Assembly: GCF_002261355.1 (NCBI RefSeq)
Contig: NZ_NEVU01000002.1
Span: 1,116,001 to 1,180,000, forward strand
DNA: 64,000 nucleotides
Source: Bordetella genomosp. 12
Lineage (GTDB): Bacteria; Pseudomonadota; Gammaproteobacteria; Burkholderiales; Burkholderiaceae_B
Direction of reading: 5' to 3'
Both the position numbers and the translations under genes were made by a program. The notes under the pieces were generated by a model. It was not told where the DNA came from and ran no database searches. It saw only the letters and a list, made by a program, of their open reading frames with translations. How positions within the stretch are numbered: the first letter of the stretch is position 1; each line of letters starts with the position of its first letter. Below, one piece after another: positions 35,074 through 46,391 of this stretch.

Positions 35074-35775
35074 TCAGCCACCCAGATAGGCTTTGCGCAC
35101 CTCGTCATTGACCAGAAGGTTGGCGCCGGTGTCTTGCAGCACCACGCGGCCGTTCTCCAGCACATAGCCGCGATCGGCCACCTGCAAGGCCTTGTTGGCG
35201 TTCTGCTCCACCAGAAAAACCGTCACCCCTTCGTCGCGGATGGTGCGGATGATCTCGAAGATCTGCGCAATGATGAGCGGCGCCAGGCCCAGGGTCGGTT
35301 CGTCGAGCAGCAGCAGCCTCGGGCGGGTCATCAGCGCCCGGCCGATCGCCAGCATCTGCTGTTCGCCGCCCGACATGGTGCCCGCCCGCTGAGCGGCCCG
35401 CTCTTTCAGGCGCGGAAAGAGCTTGAATACATGCTCCAGCCCGGCCTCGATGTCGGCGCGCTTGGAGAAAAACCCGCCCATCTGCAGGTTCTCCGTCACG
35501 GTCAGGTCTTTGAAGACACGCCGCCCCTCGGGCGAAATGGCGATGCCATTGCGCATGATGAGGTGGGTGGGCTCTTGCGTGATGTCCTTGCCTTCGAAGG
35601 TGATGCGCCCTTCGCGTGCGCGCGGGTCGCCGCAGACCGTCATCAGCAGAGTCGTCTTGCCGGCGCCATTGGCACCGATCAGGGTAACGATCTCGCCTTG
35701 ATTGACCTCTACCGACACGCCGTTCAACGCCTGGATGGCGCCGTAATAGGTGTGGATGTTTTCCAGCTTGAGCAT
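35074..35775 (-). CDS. livF: Branched-chain amino acid ABC transporter ATPase LivF (operon 2)
   Basis: 233-residue ATPase. Walker A GANGAGKTT is at about 34-42, then GIAISPEGRRVFKDLTV, signature MSGGEQQMLAIGRAL and Walker B LLLLDEPTLG. ATG at 35775 directly abuts the livG stop. Last gene of livKHMGF on the minus strand; closer to classic LivF than the copy at 975. Confidence 0.93.
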   Translation of the reverse strand: MLKLENIHTYYGAIQALNGVSVEVNQGEIVTLIGANGAGKTTLLMTVCGDPRAREGRITFEGKDITQEPTHLIMRNGIAISPEGRRVFKDLTVTENLQMGGFFSKRADIEAGLEHVFKLFPRLKERAAQRAGTMSGGEQQMLAIGRALMTRPRLLLLDEPTLGLAPLIIAQIFEIIRTIRDEGVTVFLVEQNANKALQVADRGYVLENGRVVLQDTGANLLVNDEVRKAYLGG

Positions 35776-36543
35776 TTATTCTTCCCCCAGATAGGCCTTG
35801 ATGACGCGCGGATCATTGCGCACCTCGTCGGGGGTGCCCGTGGTGATGGGCTTGCCGTGTTCCATGACCAGAATGCGGTCGGAAATACCCATGATCAAGC
35901 TCATGTCGTGTTCGATCAGCAACACCGCCACGCCAAACTCGCGCCGTAACTGGTCGATCAAATGTTGCAGGTCGCGTTTTTCCTGGGGGTTGAGGCCGGC
36001 GGCCGGCTCGTCGAGCATGAGCAGCCGGGGCTTGGTGATCATGCAGCGCGCGATTTCCAGACGGCGCTGGTGGCCGTACGCCAGATTGCCGGCTTCACGA
36101 TTGGCCAGATCACGCAAACCCATGAAATCCAGCCATTGTGCCGCGCGTGCCAAGGCCTCGGCCTCCGACTGCCGGTAGGATTTCAGCTTGAGCAAACCGG
36201 GGATAAGCCGCGACTCCACCTGGGTATGCTGAGCCACCAGCAAATTCTCCAGCACGGTGAGCTGCTTGAATAGCCGGACGTTCTGGAAGGTACGCACCAA
36301 GCCATGACGCGCGACCTTATGGCTGGGCAGGCCGGTAATGGGCTTGCCGTCCATCAGGATCTCGCCAGCGCTGGGCTTGTAAAAACCGCCTACGCAGTTA
36401 AAGACTGTGGTCTTGCCCGCCCCGTTAGGGCCGATGATGGCAAACACCTCGTCACGCTTGACCTCGAAGGCGACACTGTCGACGGCCAGCAAGCCGCCGA
36501 AACGCATCGTCAGGCCGGAGACTTTAAGCAAGGTTGCACTCAT
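35776..36543 (-). CDS. livG: Branched-chain amino acid ABC transporter ATPase LivG (operon 2)
   Basis: 255 residues from ATG at 36543, which overlaps the livM stop as ATGA; the longer open frame to 36597 lies within livM. Walker [10 protein letters not shown] is at about 38-46. [20 protein letters not shown], signature [14 protein letters not shown] and Walker [14 protein letters not shown] are the classic LivG set. Heterodimer partner of LivF. Confidence 0.93.
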   Translation of the reverse strand: MSATLLKVSGLTMRFGGLLAVDSVAFEVKRDEVFAIIGPNGAGKTTVFNCVGGFYKPSAGEILMDGKPITGLPSHKVARHGLVRTFQNVRLFKQLTVLENLLVAQHTQVESRLIPGLLKLKSYRQSEAEALARAAQWLDFMGLRDLANREAGNLAYGHQRRLEIARCMITKPRLLMLDEPAAGLNPQEKRDLQHLIDQLRREFGVAVLLIEHDMSLIMGISDRILVMEHGKPITTGTPDEVRNDPRVIKAYLGEE

Positions 36544-37777
36544 TTGCTCAGCTCCACGTGAGGACGCTTCATGGGCAGCAGACCCTGCGGACGCCACATC
36601 ATCATCAATACCATTACCAGACCGAACATCAACATGCGGTATTCAGCGAACTCCCGCGCCAGCTCAGGCAGAACCGTCAGCAAGATGGCGGCCAGGATGA
36701 CACCGAACTGAGAACCCATTCCGCCCAGCACCACGATGGCCAGAATCAGGGCCGACTCGATGAAGGTGAAGGACTCCGGATTGACCATGCCCTGGCGGGC
36801 AGCGAAGAATGCGCCGCCAAAACCGGCGAACATCGCGCCCAGCGTAAAGGCCGAGAGCTTGATGCGCGTGGGGTTCAGCCCCAGCGAGCGGCACGCGATC
36901 TCGTCTTCGCGCAAGGCCTCCCACGCGCGCCCGACCGGCATGCGGATCAAACGCGTCGACACAAAGAGCGTGACCAGGGCCAGCACCAGGGCCATCAGGT
37001 AGAGATAAATCACCATGTGCTGGTTCTGAAATGTCAGGCCGAAGAACTGGTGAAAGGTCTCGCTGCCCTCCTGGCTGGCGCGCCGGGTGAGTTCCATGCC
37101 CAGAAAAGTGGGTTTGGGGATACCGGAGATGCCGTCCGGGCCGCCCGTCAGGGCAGTCAGGTTGATCAGCAGCAGGCGGATGATCTCGCCAAAGCCCAGC
37201 GTCACGATAGCCAGATAATCGCCGCGCAAGCGCAGCACCGGAAAGCCCAGCACGAAGCCGAACAAGGCGGCCATCGCGCCCGAGAAGGGCAAGGCCTCCC
37301 AGAAACTCCAGCCACCCCAGTGGTACAGCAAGGCGTAGGTATAGGCGCCCACGGCGTAAAAGCCCACGAAACCCAGATCGAGCAGGCCAGCAAAGCCCAC
37401 CACGATATTCAGGCCCAGACCGAGCATGACGTAGATCAGAACCAGCGTGGCGATATCCACGGAACTGCGTCCGGCGAAAAATGGCCAGATCACCGCCGCC
37501 AGCAGGATCAGCACGAACAGCCATTTCCGGCCGCCGGCCGTCGGCGCGGACGGCAAGGTGGGCAGCCCGGTTTTCAGGCGCCGAAAGGGTTTAGCCAGCC
37601 AAGGGCGCAGCAGTTGAAAAATAAAGACCACGGCAGCGGCCAGCGCCACCAGATCCCAACGGGACTCCAGACTGGTGCGGGCGCCTTGCCGGATGAGCTG
37701 CAAGCCAAAGACGGGAGTGACGATCACGGCCGTCAGCACGGCCGCCATGGTGGCGTTTTTGAGCGAATGATTAGCCA

Positions 37778-37778
<1 letters not shown>
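36540..37778 (-). CDS. livM: Branched-chain amino acid ABC transporter permease LivM
   Basis: 412-residue inner-membrane permease. About 110 N-terminal residues precede the conserved core, as in enteric LivM. Key blocks are [47 protein letters not shown] and [14 protein letters not shown] (the EAA-type ATPase contact). The ATG at 37778 shares one base with the livH stop (TGATG). Confidence 0.93.
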
Positions 37779-38704
<926 letters not shown>

Positions 38705-38724
38705 ATTGCGAATGCTCCAAATAG

Positions 38725-38755
38725 CTCCGGCTCCGGTAATGTCACCCGGAGCCGG
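38725..38755 (-). other. Intercistronic hairpin between livK and livH
   Basis: TCCGGCTCCGG and CCGGAGCCGGA pair perfectly across a nine-base loop, 50 bases after the livK stop in the transcript, with no T-run. Such hairpins after periplasmic binding-protein genes commonly protect the upstream message and raise livK over the permease genes. Confidence 0.7.
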
Positions 38756-38805
38756 AAACCTTGGCTCTGCGAGGGTGCTGGCGGTTGGCCAGTCCCGCGG
38801 AGTGT

Positions 38806-39921
38806 TTACAGCTGGGTCTTCTTACCGTTCTTGTCCCACTTGAAGACGGCGAACTCGAAGTCCTTCAAATCGCCCTTGGCGTCGTACTCGACCTTGCCGA
38901 TGGCGGTATCGAAGGCCGTCTTGTGCAGATGGTCGGCCACCTTGGCGGGATCTTCGCCCACGGCATTGATGCTGTCGGCGATCAACTGCACGGCGGCATA
39001 AGCCGGCATCTGGAAGGCACCGTCCGGATCACGCTTGGCATCCTTGAAAGCCTTGACGATGCCTTCGTTGCCGGGCAACTTGGTGAAATCCGAGGGCAGC
39101 GTCACAAGCAGGCCCTCGATAGCCGGGCCGGCGATAGCGACCAGATCCTGGTTGGCCGTGCCTTCCGGACCCATGAACTGGACGTTCAGGCCCTGTTCAC
39201 GAGATTGGCGCAGCAGCAGGCCAAGCTCGGGGTGATAGCCGCCAAAGTAGACGAAATCCACGCCGGCCGATTTCAGCTTGGTGATGATAGCGGAATAATC
39301 GCTATCGCCCACGTTGATGCCTTCGAACAGGGCAACGTTGACTTTTTCCTTTTCCAGCGTGGCCTTGACCTGGTTGGCCACGCCCGAACCGTAGGTCTGC
39401 TTGTCATGCAGGACGGCGACTTTCTTCGGCTTGAGGGTGTTGGCGATATAGCGCGCCGCGAACGGGCCCTGCTGGTCATCGCGGCCGATCGTGCGGAAGA
39501 AATAGTGCGGCTTGGTCGTGTCGGTCACCAGCGGCGAAGTCGCTCCCGGGGTGATGGCGACAATGCCTTCCTGCTCGTAGACGTTGACGGCGGGCACGGT
39601 CACGCCCGAGCAGGCATGGGCCACGGCAAACTTGGCGCCGGAATTGACCACGCGGTTGGCGGCGGGCACGGCCTGTTTGGGCTCGCAGCCGTCATCGATC
39701 AGGATGGGTTCGAGTTTCTTGCCTTTCACACCGCCTTTGGCGTTGATGGACTCGATGGCAGTCAGCGCGCCGGCCTGAATCTGGTCCCCGTATTGGGTAT
39801 TGGGACCGGTCATGGGCTGGGGAATACCGATTTTGATGGTATCGGCAGCGTGCACGGCGCCGGCAAAGGCCAGAGCGCCAATCGCGACGGCTAGCGGGGT
39901 AAAGCGTTGCGACAACTTCAT
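38806..39921 (-). CDS. livK: Branched-chain amino acid-binding protein LivK
   Basis: 371-residue periplasmic binding protein. The signal peptide is MKLSQRFTPLAVAIGALAFA, ending near VHA-AD. Ligand-fold blocks are GPNTQYGDQIQAGALTAIE, CSGVTVPAVNVY, RTIGRDDQQGPFAARY and DFVYFGGYHPELGLLLRQ. It heads the livKHMGF operon. A second LivK with the same layout lies at 46.4-47.5 kb. Confidence 0.92.
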   Translation of the reverse strand: MKLSQRFTPLAVAIGALAFAGAVHAADTIKIGIPQPMTGPNTQYGDQIQAGALTAIESINAKGGVKGKKLEPILIDDGCEPKQAVPAANRVVNSGAKFAVAHACSGVTVPAVNVYEQEGIVAITPGATSPLVTDTTKPHYFFRTIGRDDQQGPFAARYIANTLKPKKVAVLHDKQTYGSGVANQVKATLEKEKVNVALFEGINVGDSDYSAIITKLKSAGVDFVYFGGYHPELGLLLRQSREQGLNVQFMGPEGTANQDLVAIAGPAIEGLLVTLPSDFTKLPGNEGIVKAFKDAKRDPDGAFQMPAYAAVQLIADSINAVGEDPAKVADHLHKTAFDTAIGKVEYDAKGDLKDFEFAVFKWDKNGKKTQL

Positions 39922-40269
39922 GCAAATTCTCCCGGCAAGAGTATTGGAGCGGACTTATTAGTGGGTAGGCGAAACATCGTTATTCCGCATGCCTTGCTTA
40001 CACGGCGCCGCAAACTCACGGCAGCGTCAATGTCGCGGCTATTCTGGAAGCAAGGCCCCGGGGTGTCACTGCGTGGAATCCCCAATAGTCTTAGCGCCGC
40101 TCCAATGCGGGACAGATAACAGCAATATCCGTCGATTTAGCCGGCGTAAGCCCCATGTAAGCGCAAAACCCCGTGAGCAGGAAGGCGCCATTTGGCCGAG
40201 GTTGGCCGCATTTATTATTGTTTGAAGCCTGAAACGTGCGCCGCCCGCAAGGGGCGGCGCCGCCGTGGC
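39922..40269. promoter_or_regulatory. livK upstream region with hairpin after yhhQ
   Basis: 348 bases with no gene. It must contain the livK promoter on the minus strand. At its right end GCGCCGCCC-GCAAG-GGGCGGCGC (40238-40260) forms a nine-bp stem just past the yhhQ stop, followed on the minus strand only by ACGTTTC, so it is a poor intrinsic terminator. No regulator site could be assigned. Confidence 0.45.
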
Positions 40270-40818
40270 TCAGCGGGCCTGTGGAACCGGGCGCGCCAGA
40301 TTCCACATCAGCGCGCGGAACGGCGCCAACATGCTGATGTTGACCACGAGCTTGATCGCCAGATCGCCCAGCATCCAGGTCACCCAGGGCGTACCGGTGG
40401 CGGCGAAGGCGACGCTGAAGAAAATCGCCGTGTCGGCCACGGCCCCGATAACGCCGGAGATCAAGGGCGCGCGCCACCAGCGCTGGTCGCGCAAGCGGTC
40501 GAACACCTGGATATCGATCAATTGCGCGCAGATATAGGCCAGCCCGGAGGCCAGCGCAATGCGCGGCGAAGCGACCCATACCGAGACGGCCAGGGCTGCC
40601 GCAAAGCCGAACCAGGCCACGCGGCGGGCGGCAGCCGGGCCGAAACGGCGGTTCAGGACATCGGTCACCAGAAAGGCCACGGGGTAGGACAGCCCGCCCC
40701 AGGTCAGCCAATTATTGAGGGGCACCTGGACCAGGATGTTGGAGCCCACCACCACGGCCCCCATGCAGAACACGGCAATCAGGAATTGATAGCCGCGCAT
40801 GGACTCGAAACGCCTCAC
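40270..40818 (-). CDS. yhhQ: Queuosine precursor transporter, YhhQ/VUT family
   Basis: 182-residue membrane protein with about six helices. The family pattern is LVQVPLNNWLTWGGLSYPVAFLVTDVLNRRFGP, ASGLAYICAQLIDIQVFDRLR and NISMLAPFRALMW. It probably imports 7-cyano-7-deazaguanine-type queuosine precursors. The GTG start at 40818 overlaps the proC stop as GTGA and has GAGGAG upstream. ATG at 40800 is an alternative. Confidence 0.85.
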   Translation of the reverse strand: MRRFESMRGYQFLIAVFCMGAVVVGSNILVQVPLNNWLTWGGLSYPVAFLVTDVLNRRFGPAAARRVAWFGFAAALAVSVWVASPRIALASGLAYICAQLIDIQVFDRLRDQRWWRAPLISGVIGAVADTAIFFSVAFAATGTPWVTWMLGDLAIKLVVNISMLAPFRALMWNLARPVPQAR

Positions 40819-41648
40819 TTGCCGAACTCCTCACCCAATTCTTGAGAGCGGCGCGCTGCCGCTTCGACAGCCTGGGCCACGATGCCGCGCAGGTCGGATT
40901 GTTCGAAAACCGCCAGCGCGGCGGCCGTGGTGCCACCCTTGGAGGTCACCCGCTCGCGCAGCACCGACGGCGGCTCCTCGGCCGCGCGGGCCAGTGACGT
41001 GGCGCCGGCGAACGTGCCCAGCGCGAGCTGCCGCGCTTGCTCCGGCGTCAGGCCCTGGGCCTGGCCGGCGGCGATCAGGGACTCGAGAAAGAGAAACACA
41101 TAGGCGGGCCCGCTGCCGGACAAGGCCGTCACGGCATCCAGCGCGGCATCGTCGGCCACCCAGACGACCTCGCCCACCGCGCCCAACAAGGTCTGGGCAA
41201 GCTGCCGGTCGGCGGCGCTCACGCCGTCGAGCGCGGCCATGCCCGTCATGCCCTGGCCCACCAGCGCGGGCGTATTGGGCATGCAACGCACCAGGCGGCC
41301 CCAGGGCTGATCGGGCTGGCCGAGCCAGCCGGCCAGCGTGTCGGCCCGCAGGCCAGCAGCCACGCTGATGACCAGCGTGTCGGGTTCCAGCCAGGGCCGC
41401 ACGGCCTGCACGACATCGCGCATGACTTGCGGCTTGACGGCGAAGATCCAGACGCGGCAACGCGACAAGGCGGCGTCCGGCGCGCTGGCGACGGTCATGC
41501 CGCGCGCCAGCCAGGCCGCATGCGTCTGGTCGTTGGTATCCAGCACGTGGATGTTGTGGGCGGGACACACTTTGTCGGCCAAGCCGACCGCCAGGGCGGA
41601 GGCCATATTGCCGCCGCCGATGAAGGCGATAGAGAGAGGGTTTTCCAT
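40815..41648 (-). CDS. proC: Pyrroline-5-carboxylate reductase
   Basis: Last step of proline synthesis, NAD(P)H-dependent. 277 residues. The Rossmann motif is IAFIGGGNMASALAVGL, then FAVKPQVMRDV, RCMPNTPALVGQGMT, ALSGSGPAYVFLFLESL and SPGGTT-like VTSKGGTTAAALAVFE. ATG at 41648; the open frame continues to 41756 without a better start. No strong ribosome site, but TACAAT lies just upstream, suggesting a short leader. Confidence 0.93.
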   Translation of the reverse strand: MENPLSIAFIGGGNMASALAVGLADKVCPAHNIHVLDTNDQTHAAWLARGMTVASAPDAALSRCRVWIFAVKPQVMRDVVQAVRPWLEPDTLVISVAAGLRADTLAGWLGQPDQPWGRLVRCMPNTPALVGQGMTGMAALDGVSAADRQLAQTLLGAVGEVVWVADDAALDAVTALSGSGPAYVFLFLESLIAAGQAQGLTPEQARQLALGTFAGATSLARAAEEPPSVLRERVTSKGGTTAAALAVFEQSDLRGIVAQAVEAAARRSQELGEEFGK

Positions 41649-41760
41649 GGCACGCCATTGTAAACCGGCCGGGCCGGATGCAGAATGCAGCAAGCAAGGT
41701 CCGGGCCGAGGACAGCAGCGCCATTTGACAGCCCAGGCAGGCGGTGTAAAAGTCACGCCT

Positions 41761-41778
41761 CTGTCACAAACAATTCAT
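41761..41778 (+). promoter_or_regulatory. Pho-box-like site upstream of ugpB
   Basis: CTGTCAC-AAAC-AATTCAT resembles the PhoB box CTGTCAT-N4-CTGTCAT: six of seven in the first repeat and four of seven in the second, with an AT-rich spacer. It lies about 60 bases before the ugpB ATG. ugp genes are Pho-controlled in E. coli, so the location supports the call. Confidence 0.5.
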
Positions 41779-41839
41779 AAGGTGTAACGCCTCGCGCGCG
41801 CAACCCGCCGCGCAGTCGCTCAAACCGGAGGAACACTTC

Positions 41840-43150
41840 ATGCAACCCCAACGTATCGCCCTGGCCGCGGCGCTGATCGCCGCCTTTGCAAGCGTCTCGG
41901 CCCACGCCGCCACGGAAATTCAATTCTGGCACTCCATGGAAGGCGCCCTGGGCGACCGCGTCAATGCGCTGGTTGAAGAGTTCAACAAGCAAAACCCTGA
42001 CTATCAGGTCAAGGCCGTCTACAAGGGCAATTACGGCGAATCCATGAACGCCGGCATCGCTGCCTTCCGCGCCGGCAATGCCCCGGACGTCCTGCAGGTA
42101 TTCGAAGTCGGCACCGCCACGATGATGCATGCCAAGGGCGCGATCAAGCCCGTGCAGCAAATGTCGGAGGAAGCCGGCGACCCGATCGACCCCAAGGCTT
42201 TCATCGGCGCGGTGGCCGGCTATTACTCCTCGCCCGAGGGCAAGCTGGTGTCCATGCCGTTCAACAGTTCGACGGTCGTCTTCTACTACAACAAGGATGC
42301 CTTCAAGAAGGCAGGCCTGGATCCCGAGAAGCCCCCCAAGACCTGGGAAGAAGTGGTTGCTGCCGGCCAGAAGCTCAAGGCCGCCGGCCAGGAGTGCGGC
42401 TACACCACCTCTTGGCCGTCGTGGGTACAGCTGGAGACGTTCTCGGCCTGGCATAACGTGCCCTACGCCACCAAGGACAATGGCTTTGGCGGCCTGGATG
42501 CCCGCCTGGCCGTCGACACGCCTTTGCATCAGCGCCATCTGGAAAACCTTGCCAAGCTCGGCAAGGACGGGATCTTCATGTATGGCGGCCGCGGCGATGA
42601 GCCCAATTCGCTGTTCATCAGCGGCAAGTGCGCGATGATCACGGGTTCGAGCGGCCTGCGCGCCAACATCATGAAGAATGCCAAGTTCGACTTTGGCACG
42701 TCGACCGTTCCCTATTACGCCGATGTGCAGGGCGCGCCGCAAAACACCATCATCGGCGGCGCCTCGCTGTGGGTCTTCGCCAACAAAAAGCCTGACGTCT
42801 ACAAGGGCGTGACCAAGTTCTTCAAGTTCCTGGCCAGCCCCGAGGTCGCCGCGCGCTGGCACCAGCAGACCGGTTATGTGCCGGTCACGGTGGACGCCTA
42901 CGAGCTGACCAAGAAACAGGGCTTCTATGACAAGAACCCTGGCACCGAAGTCGGCGTCAAGCAGCTCAACGTGCAGACCACCGCCCAATCGCGCGGCCTG
43001 CGCCTCGGTTATCTGCCGCAGATCCGCGAAATCGAGGATGCCGAGATCGAGCGCATCGTCTCGGGCAAGACCACGGCCAAAGAGGGTCTGCAGACCATCG
43101 TCAAGCGCGGCAATGACCTGCTCGAGAAGTTCGAAAAGAGCGTGAAGTAA
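41840..43150 (+). CDS. ugpB: sn-Glycerol-3-phosphate-binding protein UgpB
   Basis: 436-residue periplasmic binding protein for glycerol-3-phosphate and glycerophosphodiesters. Signal peptide MQPQRIALAAALIAAFASVS, cleaved near AHA-AT. UgpB blocks are IQFWHSMEGALGDRVNAL, VYKGNYGESMNAGIAAFRAGN, MPFNSSTVVFYYNKDAF and NSLFISGKCAMITGSS. ATG at 41840 follows a strong GGAGGAA. First of ugpBAEC. Confidence 0.95.
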   Translation: MQPQRIALAAALIAAFASVSAHAATEIQFWHSMEGALGDRVNALVEEFNKQNPDYQVKAVYKGNYGESMNAGIAAFRAGNAPDVLQVFEVGTATMMHAKGAIKPVQQMSEEAGDPIDPKAFIGAVAGYYSSPEGKLVSMPFNSSTVVFYYNKDAFKKAGLDPEKPPKTWEEVVAAGQKLKAAGQECGYTTSWPSWVQLETFSAWHNVPYATKDNGFGGLDARLAVDTPLHQRHLENLAKLGKDGIFMYGGRGDEPNSLFISGKCAMITGSSGLRANIMKNAKFDFGTSTVPYYADVQGAPQNTIIGGASLWVFANKKPDVYKGVTKFFKFLASPEVAARWHQQTGYVPVTVDAYELTKKQGFYDKNPGTEVGVKQLNVQTTAQSRGLRLGYLPQIREIEDAEIERIVSGKTTAKEGLQTIVKRGNDLLEKFEKSVK

Positions 43151-43188
43151 AATGCCCCTGACGGCTCCCGGACGGGCGGTGTCTGCTC

Positions 43189-43335
43189 CGGGGCCGCAGC
43201 CCCGATGTACGCCCGGGTCTGGCGGCATCCCCGTATCCGCAGTTGTCCTGATCCAGCCCCGCCCGGCGTTTTTTCAGGACAGTCTGCGGCGTTTGCGTTT
43301 CAGCAGGCCGGACGGCGGCAGCCCTGATGCCGCCG
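43189..43335 (+). other. Intercistronic hairpins between ugpB and ugpA
   Basis: The 280-base gap after ugpB holds two small hairpins, CGGGGC-CGCA-GCCCCG (43189-43204) and CGGCGGCA-GCCCTGA-TGCCGCCG (43313-43335). Neither has a T-run directly after it. They may protect the ugpB message, as for livK. No small gene is visible in the gap. Confidence 0.5.
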
Positions 43336-43430
43336 TAGCTGGCCCGGATGGGGGCCCCGCCCTATTCTCCCGTCGGTGTTTTTGACGGTTTTTGTCCTTG
43401 CGGCTTTTGCCGCCATTCGTATCCAGTGCC

Positions 43431-44312
43431 ATGGAAAAACGTGTCGTATTTGGCCACAAGACGCTGCCCTACCTGCTACTCGCGCCGCAGCTGATCATTA
43501 CCGTGGTCTTTTTCTTCCTGCCCGCCGGGCAGGCGATGTGGCAGTCCATGCGTCTGGAAGATGCTTTTGGCCTGTCTTCCGAGTTTGTCGGCCTGGATAA
43601 CTTTATCGAGCTGTTCTCGCAGCAGGCCTATCTGGAATCCTTCAAGGTCACCGCGGTTTTCTCCGTGCTCGTGGCCTTCGTCGGCCTGTCAGTATCGCTG
43701 CTGCTGGCCGTGATGGCCGACCGCGTGATTCGCGGCGCCGGCATGTACAAGACCCTGCTGATCTGGCCCTACGCCGTCGCGCCGGCGGTGGTCGGTGTGC
43801 TGTGGCTGTTCATGTTCTCGCCTTCGGTAGGCATTCTGGCCGTGGCCTTGCGCAGCCTGGGTGTGGACTGGAACCCGCGTCTCGACGGCACTCAGGCCAT
43901 GATGCTGGTGCTCGTGGCCGCCGTGTGGAAGCAGATTTCGTACAACTTCCTGTTCTTCCTGGCCGGGCTGCAATCCATCCCCCGCTCGCTGATCGAGGCG
44001 GCCGCCATCGATGGCGCATCGCCCGCGCGCCGCTTCTGGAGCATCGTCTTTCCGCTCCTGTCGCCCACGACGTTCTTCCTGCTCGTAGTCAACGTCATCT
44101 ACGCCTTTTTCGATACTTTCGCCGTCGTCGACACGACCACGCAGGGCGGCCCGGGCACCTCCACCGCCATCCTCGTCTACAAGGTCTACAGCGACGGGTT
44201 CCGTGGCCTGGATCTGGGCTCATCGGCTGCACAGTCCGTGGTGCTGATGTTCATCGTGGTCATGTTGACGGTCGTGCAGTTCCGCTACATCGACCGCAAA
44301 GTGCAGTACTGA
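43431..44312 (+). CDS. ugpA: Glycerol-3-phosphate ABC transporter permease UgpA
   Basis: 293 residues, six helices, N-terminus [20 protein letters not shown] like E. coli UgpA (295). The EAA loop is [24 protein letters not shown], the contact to UgpC. ATG at 43431 has no clear Shine-Dalgarno; the frame is open from 43392. Confidence 0.93.
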   Translation: MEKRVVFGHKTLPYLLLAPQLIITVVFFFLPAGQAMWQSMRLEDAFGLSSEFVGLDNFIELFSQQAYLESFKVTAVFSVLVAFVGLSVSLLLAVMADRVIRGAGMYKTLLIWPYAVAPAVVGVLWLFMFSPSVGILAVALRSLGVDWNPRLDGTQAMMLVLVAAVWKQISYNFLFFLAGLQSIPRSLIEAAAIDGASPARRFWSIVFPLLSPTTFFLLVVNVIYAFFDTFAVVDTTTQGGPGTSTAILVYKVYSDGFRGLDLGSSAAQSVVLMFIVVMLTVVQFRYIDRKVQY

Positions 44313-44336
44313 TTTCCGAATACAAGGTTAGCAACC

Positions 44337-45188
44337 ATGGTAGAACGCCGTCCCTGGCTCGACGCGCTGGCCCACGTCATCCTCCTCATGGGGGTGGCGC
44401 TGGTCGCCTTCCCGATTTATGTCACCTTCGTGGCCTCCACCCAGACCGCCCAGGAAGTTGCTTCCGCGCCGATGTCGCTGATACCGGGCAAGCACTTCGT
44501 CGACAACTATATGCAGGCCCTGTTTGCCGGCTCCGGCGGCGGCTCGTCGGGCGCGCCGGTCGCCCGCATGATGTATGTCAGCCTGATCATGGCGCTGGCC
44601 ATTTCGCTGGGCAAGATCGCCATTTCCCTGCTGTCGGCTTTTGCCGTGGTGTATTTCCGCTTTCCCGGGCGCATGTTTTTCTTCTGGATGATTTTCGTCA
44701 CCCTGATGCTGCCGGTCGAAGTGCGCATCGCGCCGACGTATAAAGTGGTGGCCGACCTTGGCTTGCTCAATAGTTACGCCGGCTTGACGCTGCCCTTGAT
44801 TGCCTCGGCCACCGCGACTTTCCTGTTCAGGCAGTTCTTTCTCACCGTACCGGACGAGCTGATCGAAGCCGCCCGCATCGATGGCGCCGGCCCGGTCAGG
44901 TTCTTCTTCGACGTCCTGATGCCGCTGGCGCGCACCAGCATCGCCGCGCTGTTCGTAATCCAGTTCATCTATGGCTGGAACCAATACCTCTGGCCCTTGC
45001 TGATCACCACCCAGGAAGACATGTATCCCGTGGTCATCGGCATCAAGCGCATGATCAGCGGTGGCGACAGCGTCACCGAATGGAATATCACCATGGCAAC
45101 CGCCCTGCTGGCCATGATCCCGCCCGCCCTGGTCGTGATCCTGATGCAGAAATGGTTCGTCAAGGGCCTGGTCGACACGGAAAAGTGA
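44337..45188 (+). CDS. ugpE: Glycerol-3-phosphate ABC transporter permease UgpE
   Basis: 283 residues with six helices. N-terminus [20 protein letters not shown] and EAA loop [24 protein letters not shown] are as in UgpE. It pairs with UgpA. ATG at 44337 follows CAAGG, 24 bases after the ugpA stop. Confidence 0.93.
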   Translation: MVERRPWLDALAHVILLMGVALVAFPIYVTFVASTQTAQEVASAPMSLIPGKHFVDNYMQALFAGSGGGSSGAPVARMMYVSLIMALAISLGKIAISLLSAFAVVYFRFPGRMFFFWMIFVTLMLPVEVRIAPTYKVVADLGLLNSYAGLTLPLIASATATFLFRQFFLTVPDELIEAARIDGAGPVRFFFDVLMPLARTSIAALFVIQFIYGWNQYLWPLLITTQEDMYPVVIGIKRMISGGDSVTEWNITMATALLAMIPPALVVILMQKWFVKGLVDTEK

Positions 45189-45233
45189 CCGGCACCCGCC
45201 CTCCCGACAAGCTACCGCAGACGAATAACACGT

Positions 45234-46322
45234 ATGGCTACTCTAAGTTTCCGCAACGTCAAGAAAACCTACGCCGGCAATGTGCCGGTGATCCATGGCA
45301 TTGACATGGATATCAAGGATGGCGAGTTCATCGTCATCGTCGGCCCATCGGGCTGCGGCAAATCCACGCTCATGCGCATGGTGGCCGGCCTGGAGACCGT
45401 GACCAGCGGCGAAATCATCATCGATGGCAAACCAGTCAACGACCTCGAGCCGGCCGAACGTGATATCGCCATGGTGTTCCAGAACTATGCGCTCTACCCT
45501 CACATGAGCGTGTTCGAGAACATGGCCTACGGTCTGAAGATCCGCAAAGTGCCCAAGGCAGAGATTCAAAAGCGCGTCGAAGCGGCTGCGCAGATCCTGG
45601 AGTTGGGCAAGCTGCTGGATCGCCGTCCGCGCCAACTCTCGGGCGGCCAGCGCCAGCGGGTCGCGATGGGCCGGGCCATCGTGCGCGAACCCAAGGTCTT
45701 TCTCTTTGACGAGCCGCTTTCCAACCTGGATGCCAAGCTGCGCGTGGCGATGCGTCTGGAGATCCTCAAGCTTCACCGTCGCCTGAACACCACCAGCCTG
45801 TATGTCACGCACGATCAGGTCGAGGCCATGACGTTGGCGCACCGCATGGTCGTCATGTATCAGGGCGTGCCGGAACAGATCGGTACGCCGATGGAGGTGT
45901 TCGACAAACCCGCCTCGACCTTCGTGGCCGGCTTCATCGGTTCGCCGCCCATGAATCTGGTGGAGGTCGATGTCGCCGGCGATGGCACCATGCAGACGAC
46001 CGAGGGTACGGCATTGCAGATTTCGCCGCTGCAGGTGCCGCCGGCGGTGCGCGGCCGTAAAGTCGTGATGGGTTTGCGGCCCGAGCACATGCTGCTCAAC
46101 GCCCAGGGTATTCCGGTCGTGATCGAGATGATCGAGACGCTGGGCTCGGAGCAACTCGTACACGGGCGCAACGGCAAGAATATGGTGGTGGTGCGCTGCA
46201 CGACCCGCCAACTGTCGGAATCGACGGTCAAGGTTGGCGACAGCATGAATATCGGCCCCGATGGCCGCCATGACCTACACTGGTTCGAGATCGACACCGG
46301 GCGCCGCGTTGCCGGCCTCTGA
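45234..46322 (+). CDS. ugpC: Glycerol-3-phosphate ABC transporter ATPase UgpC
   Basis: 362-residue MalK-type ATPase. Walker [10 protein letters not shown] is at about 37-45, signature [15 protein letters not shown], Walker [12 protein letters not shown]. The C-terminal regulatory OB domain from about 240 includes GLRPEHMLL. Last gene of the operon, closed by a bidirectional terminator. Confidence 0.94.
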   Translation: MATLSFRNVKKTYAGNVPVIHGIDMDIKDGEFIVIVGPSGCGKSTLMRMVAGLETVTSGEIIIDGKPVNDLEPAERDIAMVFQNYALYPHMSVFENMAYGLKIRKVPKAEIQKRVEAAAQILELGKLLDRRPRQLSGGQRQRVAMGRAIVREPKVFLFDEPLSNLDAKLRVAMRLEILKLHRRLNTTSLYVTHDQVEAMTLAHRMVVMYQGVPEQIGTPMEVFDKPASTFVAGFIGSPPMNLVEVDVAGDGTMQTTEGTALQISPLQVPPAVRGRKVVMGLRPEHMLLNAQGIPVVIEMIETLGSEQLVHGRNGKNMVVVRCTTRQLSESTVKVGDSMNIGPDGRHDLHWFEIDTGRRVAGL

Positions 46323-46343
46323 ATCCGGAGACTATCCCCCAAC

Positions 46344-46373
46344 AAAACTGCCCGCGATCAAGCGGGCAGTTTT
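46344..46373. terminator. Bidirectional terminator between ugpC and livK paralogue
   Basis: AAAACTGCCCGC-GATCAA-GCGGGCAGTTTT: an eight-bp GC stem with A/T flanks that give a T-run on both strands. It serves the convergent ugpC (plus) and livK-like (minus) genes. Confidence 0.9.
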
Positions 46374-46391
46374 GTTTTACGTCATGCTGAC

